Assembly (NCBI GenBank): GCA_937896275.1
Contig: CALBMW010000775.1
Span: 1-23,327, forward strand
Reading direction: 5' to 3'
From: an uncultured Myxococcales bacterium
GTDB taxonomy: Bacteria; Myxococcota_A; Bradymonadia; UBA7976; UBA1532
DNA length: 23,327 nt
The translations under genes and the position numbers were made by a program. Below the pieces are notes generated by a model. It had not been told where the DNA came from. It was given only the letters and a program-made list of their open reading frames with translations, and ran no database searches. Shown here piece by piece: positions 1 through 6,932 of this stretch (positions within the stretch are counted from its first letter, which is position 1; each line of letters opens with the position of its first letter).

Positions 1-200
1 GCGAGGTGCTGCGCTCGACGGGCCAGAAGGGCGGCGGCAAGGCCGAGACGGGTGAGGCCGCCCGGCACAAGCTGGCTGGGCAGGTGGACGAGGACCTGAG
101 CCCCGAGGAAGTGGACGAGATCGCCGGCGACGTAATCGATCGGCTGCGACGCCTCATCGAGTTCGAGATGACGCGCCTGGGAGAGGACGAATGGGACTAG
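1..200 (+). CDS. C-terminal end of an upstream eCIS gene (partial)
   Basis: The reading frame is open from the window edge to a TAG at 198-200. A GTG at 6 could start a 64-residue protein, but the codon before it is also open, so this is more likely the tail of a longer gene. The visible part is a charged Gly/Lys/Ala-rich stretch followed by an acidic amphipathic helix (about residues 32-60). It overlaps the next gene by 10 bases, so the two are probably translated together. A short helix at the end of the gene before the LysM adaptor fits an eCIS layout, where the tube or small Afp6-like gene sits here. I do not recognise a named family; the function is unknown. Confidence 0.6.
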   Translation, partial: EVLRSTGQKGGGKAETGEAARHKLAGQVDEDLSPEEVDEIAGDVIDRLRRLIEFEMTRLGEDEWD

Positions 201-823
201 CGAAGCTCAGCCTGACGCCGTTGGACGGCGAGCGCCAGGGCGCGAGTATCGAGGCGCTGTTCAACCCCAAGGAGTACACGGTCGCCAAGAGCGTTCCGTG
301 GAACCCCCAGTCAGCCGCGGGCCTCGACGCCCCCGAGATGCAGTTCACGACCGGCCAGGGCGAGACGCTCGCGCTCGAGCTGTTCCTCGACACCTACGAG
401 GCCGGCACGCCGGTCACCGAGCACACGGACAAGCTGCACAAGCTGGCGAAGATCGACGCCGAGCTGCACCGTCCGCCGCTCGTGATGGTCACCTGGGGCG
501 CTCTCAAGTTCCAGGGCGTGGTCGAGTCGATCAGCCACCGGTTCACCATGTTCCTCGAGAGCGGGCGGCCGGTGCGCGCCACCTGCACGCTCAGCCTTCG
601 GGAGGCGCGCTCCGCCATCGAGCAGAGCAACGAGACCAAGAAGCAGAGCCCCGATCACGCCAAGCTGCACGCGGTGCGGCAGGGCGAGACGCTCCAGGCG
701 ATCGCCGCGGTCGAGTACGACGATCCCGGCGAGTGGCGTCGCATCGCCGACGCCAACGGCATCGACGACCCGTTCCGCCTGCTGCCGGGCCAGCGCCTGA
801 TCATTCCGCCGATTCTCCGCTGA
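191..823 (+). CDS. LysM-containing eCIS baseplate/tube adaptor (Afp7/gp53-like)
   Basis: This 210-residue protein has an N-terminal contractile-injection-system adaptor domain (about 1-145), including the typical FNPKEYTV stretch at 25-32. A LysM domain follows at about 160-208 (VRQGETLQAIA near the start, LLPGQRLIIP at the end). In phage T4 gp53 and Afp7/Pvc7, this architecture sits between the inner tube and the baseplate, with the LysM fold used for protein packing as well as possible glycan contact. The start is ATG 191, preceded by a strong GGGAGAGGA ribosome binding site at 179-187. The gene overlaps the preceding frame and lies 13 bases before the gp27-like gene. The length is typical for the family. 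Assignment to eCIS rather than a plain prophage rests on the neighbours. Confidence 0.88.
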   Translation: MGLAKLSLTPLDGERQGASIEALFNPKEYTVAKSVPWNPQSAAGLDAPEMQFTTGQGETLALELFLDTYEAGTPVTEHTDKLHKLAKIDAELHRPPLVMVTWGALKFQGVVESISHRFTMFLESGRPVRATCTLSLREARSAIEQSNETKKQSPDHAKLHAVRQGETLQAIAAVEYDDPGEWRRIADANGIDDPFRLLPGQRLIIPPILR

Positions 824-836
824 AGGTGCGCGTGCC

Positions 837-1964
837 ATGGGCGACAACGACCAGCAATTCGTCCCGACCTACAAGGTGCGCTTCAACGGCACCGAGCTGA
901 ACGCCCGGGACGACGCGCACCTGCAGGAGGTGCGCGTCGAGCTGCGGCGACAGGCGCCCGCCAGCGTCTCGATTCAGTTCAACAACCACGACGGCAGCTA
1001 CGACCGCTTTCGCGGCGGCAGCGCGGCCCAGCCGGGCAACGCGCACATGGCGCCGGGCAGCAAGGTCGAGGTGTCGCTCGGCTATCAGAAGCAGGGCGAG
1101 ACCAAGATCTTCGAGGGCGAGGTCATCGGGACCGCGGTGGCGGTCACCGAGAACGGGCCCCGCCTGTTCACCGTACGCGCCTTCGACTATCTGCATCGCC
1201 TCACGCGCGGCCGCGCGACGCGCACCTACCTCGATCAAAAGTTCAGCGACATCGTGACCGCCGTCGCCCGCGAGCGCGGCCTGACCGCCGACGCCGAAGA
1301 CACCGCCTTCGTGCGTGAGTACGTCATCCAGCACAACCAGAGCGACCTGGACTTCGTGCGCGGCATCGCCGGATGGCTGGACTTCGACCTCTGCGTCCGC
1401 CACCTCGAGGACCCCAAGAAGCTGCGCTTCAAGGCGCCGGACGTGAAGGCGTCACCGCTGCTGAAGGCGGTCTACCAGAACCCCGACCTGGCCAAGAAGG
1501 AGGTGTTCCTGCGCCGCTTCGAGGGCCGTCAGAGCCTGGCCCGCGTGGTCAGTGACGTCGTCGTGCGGGGCTGGGATCCCCAGCAGAAGAAGGAGATCGT
1601 CGGCAAGGCGCCGATGTCCCAACTGTACGACGCGATGGGTCCGACGGCCGGCCCCGACGAGGTCAAGCAGAAGTGGGGGGAGACCGAGCGACAGCTCGTC
1701 GACTACAAGGTCTTCAGCCAGGAGGAGGCCGACAAGATCGCTCGCACCAAGCTCAACGAGTACGCCCGCACCTTCATCCGCGCCGACGTCGAGGTGCAGG
1801 GCGACGCCCGGCTCCACCCGGGGGCGGTCATCGAGGTGGGCGCCGTCGGCGACGCCTTCGACGGCAACTACTTCGTCGAGTCGGTCACCCACATCTTCGG
1901 CTCGAAGGTGAAGGTCAGCGGCGGCTATACCACGCGCTTCGTGGCGGCACGCTGCGGCTGGTAG
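837..1964 (+). CDS. Phage late control D / gp27-like hub protein (Afp8/VgrG N-terminal-like)
   Basis: This 375-residue protein matches the late control D/gp27 hub fold that forms the central ring of contractile baseplates and joins the tube to the spike. Visible marks are the N-terminal VRFNGTEL strand, a region around 95-145 with GYQKQGETKIFEGEV and FDYLHRLTRG, the LDFVRGIAGWLDFDL segment at about 173-187, and a C-terminal end with HPGAVIEV and a YTTRF strand. The protein stops where the hub domain normally ends, so the gp5-like OB fold and spike helix found in Afp8 or VgrG are missing. The spike may be a separate gene outside the window. The start is ATG 837, with AAGG at 823-826 overlapping the preceding stop. 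Confidence 0.87.
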   Translation: MGDNDQQFVPTYKVRFNGTELNARDDAHLQEVRVELRRQAPASVSIQFNNHDGSYDRFRGGSAAQPGNAHMAPGSKVEVSLGYQKQGETKIFEGEVIGTAVAVTENGPRLFTVRAFDYLHRLTRGRATRTYLDQKFSDIVTAVARERGLTADAEDTAFVREYVIQHNQSDLDFVRGIAGWLDFDLCVRHLEDPKKLRFKAPDVKASPLLKAVYQNPDLAKKEVFLRRFEGRQSLARVVSDVVVRGWDPQQKKEIVGKAPMSQLYDAMGPTAGPDEVKQKWGETERQLVDYKVFSQEEADKIARTKLNEYARTFIRADVEVQGDARLHPGAVIEVGAVGDAFDGNYFVESVTHIFGSKVKVSGGYTTRFVAARCGW

Positions 1965-1977
1965 CGGGGGCGCCAAG

Positions 1978-1986
1978 TGGTATAGT
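1978..1986 (+). promoter_or_regulatory. Candidate extended -10 promoter element
   Basis: The 91-base gap after the hub gene contains TGGTATAGT, which matches an extended -10 element (TGn then TATAGT, one base from TATAAT). No clear -35 box lies 16-18 bases upstream, which is tolerable for extended -10 promoters. It would give the zinc-ribbon gene at 2056 and the baseplate genes after it an internal promoter with a leader of roughly 60 bases. Confidence 0.4.
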
Positions 1987-2055
1987 CCTGGCTCGCCGCG
2001 CGGGACCCGGTCTGCGCCGGCCCCCACGTGGCCAAAAAAGAGCCGAGCGCGCTGG

Positions 2056-2619
2056 ATGGACGACGCCCTCCTGGTCGATTGGTACGAAGTCGCCGAGGCG
2101 GTGGCCAACGGCAAGCTCACCGGCCACCGTTGCCCGGCCTGTCAGCAGGGCGTGCTCGAGGCGCGCCGGGACGGGCCCGAGGTGACGCTGCGCTGCCCCG
2201 CGTGTGGCATGGGCTTTCAGGGAAAGCTGGGGCACGGGCGGGACGACGGGCTGTATGCGGAGGCCATGGCGATGGGACAGCGGCGCGAGGCGGCCGGCGC
2301 CACGGCGCGCGGCGTGACGGTCGTCGAGGTGGCTCCCGCGCCCCCCCCGGCCGCGACCGCGGCCACGCCCACATCGATCACCGCACCGGCGGACGCGGGC
2401 GACCAACCCTGGCAGTGGAAGCTGTCCTCGGAGGGCGCGGGCGACGTGGACGCGCTCGCGGCCTGGATGCCGGTCGTCGAGGCCATCCACAACGGACGCC
2501 GCACGGGCCTGCGCTGCCCCTACTGCAGCGAACCGCTGAGCGAGATCACCGCCCAGGCGCCCTTCCTGCGGGTCACCTGCAGCGTTTGCGGCGAGAGCTT
2601 CGAGGGGCGCCTCGGTTGA
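2056..2619 (+). CDS. Double zinc-ribbon protein within the eCIS operon (unknown role)
   Basis: The protein has 187 residues built from two similar modules. Module 1 (about 1-60) has a helix ending in EAVANG, then zinc ligands C26, C29, C47 and C50. Module 2 (about 130-187) has EAIHNG and ligands C154, C157, C175 and C178. Each module follows the plan W-x-x-V-x-EA-x-x-NG, a CPxC knuckle, a CxxCGxxF knuckle and a final GxLG. An Ala/Pro-rich linker (about 80-118) joins them. No signal peptide or membrane segment is seen. It lies between the hub and gp25-like genes, where standard eCIS operons carry other baseplate or PAAR genes, and its stop codon overlaps the next start. I know of no named family. 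It could be a structural part, an assembly factor or a regulator. The ribosome binding site is weak. Confidence 0.8.
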   Translation: MDDALLVDWYEVAEAVANGKLTGHRCPACQQGVLEARRDGPEVTLRCPACGMGFQGKLGHGRDDGLYAEAMAMGQRREAAGATARGVTVVEVAPAPPPAATAATPTSITAPADAGDQPWQWKLSSEGAGDVDALAAWMPVVEAIHNGRRTGLRCPYCSEPLSEITAQAPFLRVTCSVCGESFEGRLG

Positions 2620-3017
2620 ACCGCAGCTTCCTCGGCAAGGGCATCGGCTTTCCGCTGACCGTCGACGGCGCCGGCGGGCTCGGCGTCAGCGCACACGAGC
2701 AGAACATCGAGGAGAGCGTGCGCATCGTGCTGGGCACCGGCATCGGCGAGCGCCTCTACCGCCCCCTCTTCGGCTGTCGCATCCACGACTTCGTCTTCGC
2801 GCCCAACAACGCGCACACCCGCAACCTGGTGGGCTTCCACGCGAAGGAGTCCATGGTGAAGTGGGAGCCGCGTATCCGCGAGGTCGATGTCGACTGCCGG
2901 CCCGACCCCGACGCGCCCAACACGATCGAGCTGCACATCCGCTACGTCGTGCGCTCGACCAACTCGCACTTCAACCTGGTCTACCCGTTCTTCCTGCGGC
3001 GTGAGGAGGATCTATGA
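2616..3017 (+). CDS. gp25-like baseplate wedge protein (Afp9-like)
   Basis: This 133-residue protein is a clear GPW/gp25 family member. It has an N-terminal GKGIGFPLTVD strand, the helix with IEESVRIVLGTGIGERLYRPLFG (about residues 28-52), then EPRIREVDVDC and a final strand pair (IRYVVRST and LVYPFFL). gp25 proteins form the conserved core of the baseplate wedge and trigger sheath contraction. The frame is open far upstream, but homology begins at the TTG at 2616. That TTG overlaps the upstream stop as TTGA and has GAGGGG at 2602-2607 as a ribosome binding site. The gene ends in ATGA, overlapping the next start, so the three genes are translationally coupled. The length is usual for the family. 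Confidence 0.93.
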   Translation: MNRSFLGKGIGFPLTVDGAGGLGVSAHEQNIEESVRIVLGTGIGERLYRPLFGCRIHDFVFAPNNAHTRNLVGFHAKESMVKWEPRIREVDVDCRPDPDAPNTIELHIRYVVRSTNSHFNLVYPFFLRREEDL

Positions 3018-6013
3018 TCCCGGTCCCCAACCTCGATGATCGGACGCACCGGGATCTCGTCGAGGAAGCGCTGCGGCTGATCCCGCAGTATTGCCCCGAG
3101 TGGACCAACTTCAACCCGTCGGACCCGGGGATCACGCTCGTCGAGCTCTTCGCCTGGATGACCGAGATGGCCATCTACCGGCTCAACAAGGTCACCGACA
3201 AGAACTTCATCGCCTTCCTGAACCTGATGGGCGTCCGGCTTCAGCCACCCCAGCCGGCTCGCGCGCTGCTCCAGTTCAAGCTGGTGCCCGGCGCGCCGCC
3301 GACCTGGGTGCGGGCCGCGAGCCCCGTGTCGACCGTGTCGGCCGGTCGCGAGGAGCCCGTCGTCTTCGAGACGACCGACGATCTGCTCGTGACCGACAAC
3401 CGCGTCGCGCGCTGCTTCACCCAGGTCAGCGACGAGTACAGCGATCAGACGCCCTTCCTCGACGGCCGCACCACGGACGGCTTCGAGGTGTTCAACGGCG
3501 TCAACCACATCGAGCGCAGCCTCTACCTGGGCGATCCACGCTTCGAGCAGGTGGGCGAGGACTCGCTCCTCGTGGTCCGCGTGAGCTCGGCCGGCAGCGC
3601 CTCGATCGTCGAGCTGCTGGACTGGGAGTACTGGAACGGTCGCCGCTGGCGCGAGATGACCCGCTCGCAGACTCGCGTAGAGGACGACGCTGTCGCCTTC
3701 CAGGACATCGACGCCATCCACGAGCTCGAGATCAACGGCATCACCAGCCGCTGGATCCGCGGCCGCCTCATCGAGACGCCCCCCGACGCGCAAGACACGG
3801 TCATCGACTCGGTGCTCTGCCGCGTCGAGCTGACCGGCGAGGGGCTGCCCCCCGTCGGGGCCTACGTGAACATCGACAGCGGCGTCTTCTTGACCGTCGA
3901 TCTGCAGCGCGCCTGGGCGCCGCTCGGCAACGAGCCGCGCACCGAACACATGCTCTACCTCCTGCCGCAATCGCTGCCCGCGCAGCCGGGCTCGGTGGTG
4001 CGCATCGACGTGCAGCTGGCCGATCCGAAGCTCTACGACCCGCCCCAGCCCAGCGAGGAGCTGGTGCTGGTGTGGGAGTATCACGACGGCAAGAAGTGGC
4101 GGATCCTCGGCTATGCCACCCCCGAGGGCTCGCGCTCTGCGGCCTCGATCGACTTCCAGGACGGCACCGCGGCCTTCAGCCACAACGGTGAGGTCCGCTT
4201 CCGCCGCCCCGAGAAGCTGGGCGACGTCGAGATCCAGAACGAGCCCGGCCCCTGGCTGCGTTGCCGCATCGAGGCGGGCGACTTCGGCGTCGCCGGCCAG
4301 TACGAGCTGGATGGCGACCGCTGGATCTGGCGCGACGAGCGCCCCCTGCGGCCGCCCTGGGTGCGCTCGATGACCTTCCGCTACACGGAGGAGGAGCACC
4401 CGGTCGGGACCGTCCTGACCTACAATGATTTCGCGTACTTCGATCACTCGTTGACCGCGCGTACGCCCCTCAAGGTGTTCCAGGCCTTCGAGCCCTCGGC
4501 CGAGGACAGGCCGTCCCTGTTCCTGGGCTTCGAGAAGGCCTTCCCCAACGCGCCGGCGCGCCTGTTCTTCCAGACCAACGAGCGCACCGCCTTGGAGCGC
4601 GACCGGGGCCACGAGGAGTACCTGCAGGCCCACTACGCCGAGCGTGACCGCGCGCTCGAGGCCGAGCAGCGCGTGGTGTGGGAGTACTGGAACGGCACAG
4701 AGTGGGTGGATCTCTCGCCCGACGACGGGACCCGATCATTCACCGAGAGCGGCTTCCTCAGCTTCGTGGGGCCCCCCGACCACAAGCCCAGCAAGCGCTT
4801 CGGCGAGGCCCTGTACTGGATGCGCGCCCGCCTCGAGATGGGCGGCTACCACCAGACGCCGCGCCTGACCCACGTGCTGCTCAACGCCGCCTTCGCCCAT
4901 AACCAGACGACGCTGCGCAACGAGGTGCTGGGCAACTCGGACGGCACCCCCAACCAGGCCTTCCGCTTCGCCCAGGGGCCTCTGCTCGACGACCAGGCGA
5001 TCGCGGTTCGCGAGCGCGACGTGCCGCCCGCGGTGGAGCGTGCCGCGCTGCTGGCCGATCTTGGCGAGGACGCCCTGCGCCCCCTCGACGAGGGCGGTTG
5101 CTGGGTCCGCTGGCGCGAGGTCGAGAGCTTCTATGAGTCGGGCCCCAAGAGTCGCCACTACGTGATCGACCGGGTACGCGGCGAGCTTCGGTTCGGCGAC
5201 GGCCGCAAGGGCCTGCCCCCACCCGCGGGCACGGCCAACGTGGTGGCCGAGTTCTATCGCATCGGCGGCGGTGCGCGCGGCAACGTCACCGGCGAGGTCG
5301 TCAACGCGATGCGCAAGTCGATCGCGCACATCGAGTCGGTGTCCAACCCCTTCCCGGCCGGCGGCGGCAGCGACCAGGAGACGGTCGACGAGGCGAAGGC
5401 CCGCGGCCCCCACGTCATCAAGAGCCGCAATCGCGCCGTCACCGCCGAGGACTTCGAGTGGCTGACGCTGCAGGCCAGCAACGGCATCGCCCGCGCCAAG
5501 TGCCTCAACACCATCGGCCGCGAGGGCGAGGTGACGGTGGTGGTGGTGCCCAAGCAAGACGAGCGGCGCCTCGACCTGACGATGAAGCTGGTGCCGTCGA
5601 CCGAGTTGTTGCGCCGCGTGCGCCACTTCATCGACGAGCGTCGGCTCTTGACCACCATCGTCCGCGTGGTGCGGCCGCGCTACGTCGAGATCAGCATCGC
5701 CGTCGAGGTGGTGCGCACGACCTCGGGCAGCTCCGACGTGCTGCGGCGCAACGTCGAGGACAAGCTGCGCCGCTTCCTGCATCCGCTGGTGGGCGGGCGC
5801 TCGGGGCAGGGCTGGGACTTCGGGCGCAACGTGCTCAAGCTCGACCTGTACCACGTGGTCGAGGAGGTCGACGGCGTCGACGCGGTGCACCGCATCCGCC
5901 TCATCGACGAGGACCGCCGGGGCGAGGTCGAGCAGGTGAAGGTGCGCGCCGACGAGCTGGTGCACCTGTGCGACGTCGACGTCATCGAGAAGCCGCGCGA
6001 GAAGTTCCTGTAG
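3014..6013 (+). CDS. Baseplate J-like wedge protein (Afp11/gp6-like, putative baseplate assembly family)
   Basis: This 999-residue protein belongs to the large baseplate assembly family typical of eCIS and phage-tail-like regions (the TIGR02243 type). The N-terminal signature is visible at about 35-77 (FNPSDPGITLVELFAWMTEM, then LNLMG). The J-like domain lies at about 745-990, with GGGARGNV, NPFPAGGGSDQE and SRNRAVTAEDFEWL. Such proteins, like T4 gp6, form the ring of wedge dimers around the hub. The middle holds three copies of a module starting with a WEYxxG motif near residues 203, 353 and 555. The start ATG 3014 overlaps the gp25 stop and has GAGGAGGA at 3003-3010. The family is about this long when the middle insertions are present. 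Confidence 0.92.
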   Translation: MIPVPNLDDRTHRDLVEEALRLIPQYCPEWTNFNPSDPGITLVELFAWMTEMAIYRLNKVTDKNFIAFLNLMGVRLQPPQPARALLQFKLVPGAPPTWVRAASPVSTVSAGREEPVVFETTDDLLVTDNRVARCFTQVSDEYSDQTPFLDGRTTDGFEVFNGVNHIERSLYLGDPRFEQVGEDSLLVVRVSSAGSASIVELLDWEYWNGRRWREMTRSQTRVEDDAVAFQDIDAIHELEINGITSRWIRGRLIETPPDAQDTVIDSVLCRVELTGEGLPPVGAYVNIDSGVFLTVDLQRAWAPLGNEPRTEHMLYLLPQSLPAQPGSVVRIDVQLADPKLYDPPQPSEELVLVWEYHDGKKWRILGYATPEGSRSAASIDFQDGTAAFSHNGEVRFRRPEKLGDVEIQNEPGPWLRCRIEAGDFGVAGQYELDGDRWIWRDERPLRPPWVRSMTFRYTEEEHPVGTVLTYNDFAYFDHSLTARTPLKVFQAFEPSAEDRPSLFLGFEKAFPNAPARLFFQTNERTALERDRGHEEYLQAHYAERDRALEAEQRVVWEYWNGTEWVDLSPDDGTRSFTESGFLSFVGPPDHKPSKRFGEALYWMRARLEMGGYHQTPRLTHVLLNAAFAHNQTTLRNEVLGNSDGTPNQAFRFAQGPLLDDQAIAVRERDVPPAVERAALLADLGEDALRPLDEGGCWVRWREVESFYESGPKSRHYVIDRVRGELRFGDGRKGLPPPAGTANVVAEFYRIGGGARGNVTGEVVNAMRKSIAHIESVSNPFPAGGGSDQETVDEAKARGPHVIKSRNRAVTAEDFEWLTLQASNGIARAKCLNTIGREGEVTVVVVPKQDERRLDLTMKLVPSTELLRRVRHFIDERRLLTTIVRVVRPRYVEISIAVEVVRTTSGSSDVLRRNVEDKLRRFLHPLVGGRSGQGWDFGRNVLKLDLYHVVEEVDGVDAVHRIRLIDEDRRGEVEQVKVRADELVHLCDVDVIEKPREKFL
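3616..4870 (+). repeat. Three diverged WEYW-type modules inside the baseplate J-like gene
   Basis: Three protein segments begin with WEYWNGRRW, WEYHDGKKW and WEYWNGTEW (near 3622, 4071 and 4676). In each, a D(G/D)-x-x-x-F segment follows at a similar distance, then a W-x-R-x-R/L stretch. The second and third also share a GxxxFxxP segment. They look like diverged copies of a small beta domain. The outer limits given are approximate. Confidence 0.55.
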
Positions 6014-6029
6014 GCGGAGAAGGGGTTCA

Positions 6030-6929
6030 GTGCGACAGCCTCGCGAGATCGTCAGCCGGACGGTGCGCATGCCCGAGCTTGCCGGGCTGCGCCTGCGCAA
6101 CGCGCAGCTCATGCTGGTCAACGCGGGCTTCCGCGAGGCGCAGATTCGCGTCCGCTACGAGGAGGCCTACCGCCCCGAGGACGAGGTCATCCGCCAGCAG
6201 CCGCAGCCGGGCGCCCTCGTCGCCACGCACGAGTCGGTCGAGCTGGTGGTGTCGCGCCGCAGCCTCCTGCACCACCTGCCGCAGGTCTTCCAGAAGGCCG
6301 ACAGCGGGGGGGGGAGGCACTTCCTCCGCGAGTTCCTGTGGATCTTCGACCACATCTTCGCGGATCTGCAGCGCACCATCGACGGCGTCCACCGGTACTT
6401 CGATCCGCTCGAGGCTCCACCGGAGTTCCTCGCGTGGCTGGCCGACTGGGTGGCCCTGGCCATCGATCAGGACTGGCCCGAGGCCAAGCAGCGCCGGTTG
6501 GTGCAGCAGGCGATCGGAATCTACGGCTACCGCGGGACCGTGCGGGGCCTGAAGCTGTTCCTCTCGATCTTCACGGAGGTCGAGCCCCGCGTGCTCGAGA
6601 ATCAGTGGCCCTACCGCGGCTTCCGCGTGGGCGAGATCCGCATCGGGCTCGACTCGATCGTGCTGCCGCCGGTCAACCTGGCGCACTGCTTCATGGTCGA
6701 GGTGCCCGCGGCCTTCACCGACGCCAGCGACGCGATGATCCTGAAGATTCACGACATCATCCGCATGGAGAAGCCGGCGCACGCCGCCTACTACCTGACC
6801 TTCGCGGCCGCACCCGCCCTGGACGCGCTTCAGCCGTTCGTGGTGGGCATCGGTCGCGTGGGCATCGGGGACTCGGGCGTCGTGGCCGGCACCCCCTACG
6901 CGCCCGGCGAGGGCGAGGCCGAGGACTGA
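6030..6929 (+). CDS. Tail protein I (Afp12-like) with N-terminal PASTA domain
   Basis: The protein has 299 residues and two domains. Residues 12-76 match a PASTA domain: VRMPELAGLRL at the start, then a helix with LMLVNAGF, the QQPQPGALV turn, and a final SVELVVSR strand. Residues 78-265 match the phage tail protein I family found next to baseplate J-like proteins (TIGR02242 type), with LPQVFQK, FLAWLADWVAL, RRLVQQAIGIYGYRGT and a C-terminal MEKPAHAAYYL. Tail protein I (T4 gp7-like) completes the wedge and usually supports fibres. PASTA domains are better known from the outer part of Ser/Thr kinases and penicillin-binding proteins, where some bind muropeptides. The start is GTG 6030, with GGAGAAGGGG at 6016-6025. 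No signal peptide is seen. Confidence 0.88.
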   Translation: MRQPREIVSRTVRMPELAGLRLRNAQLMLVNAGFREAQIRVRYEEAYRPEDEVIRQQPQPGALVATHESVELVVSRRSLLHHLPQVFQKADSGGGRHFLREFLWIFDHIFADLQRTIDGVHRYFDPLEAPPEFLAWLADWVALAIDQDWPEAKQRRLVQQAIGIYGYRGTVRGLKLFLSIFTEVEPRVLENQWPYRGFRVGEIRIGLDSIVLPPVNLAHCFMVEVPAAFTDASDAMILKIHDIIRMEKPAHAAYYLTFAAAPALDALQPFVVGIGRVGIGDSGVVAGTPYAPGEGEAED

Positions 6930-6932
6930 CCG

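Noticed and set aside
2028..2615. In-frame upstream extension of the gp25-like gene
   Set aside because: The extension is Arg/Gly-rich and lies out of frame over the zinc-ribbon gene. gp25 homology and a good ribosome binding site support the TTG at 2616.
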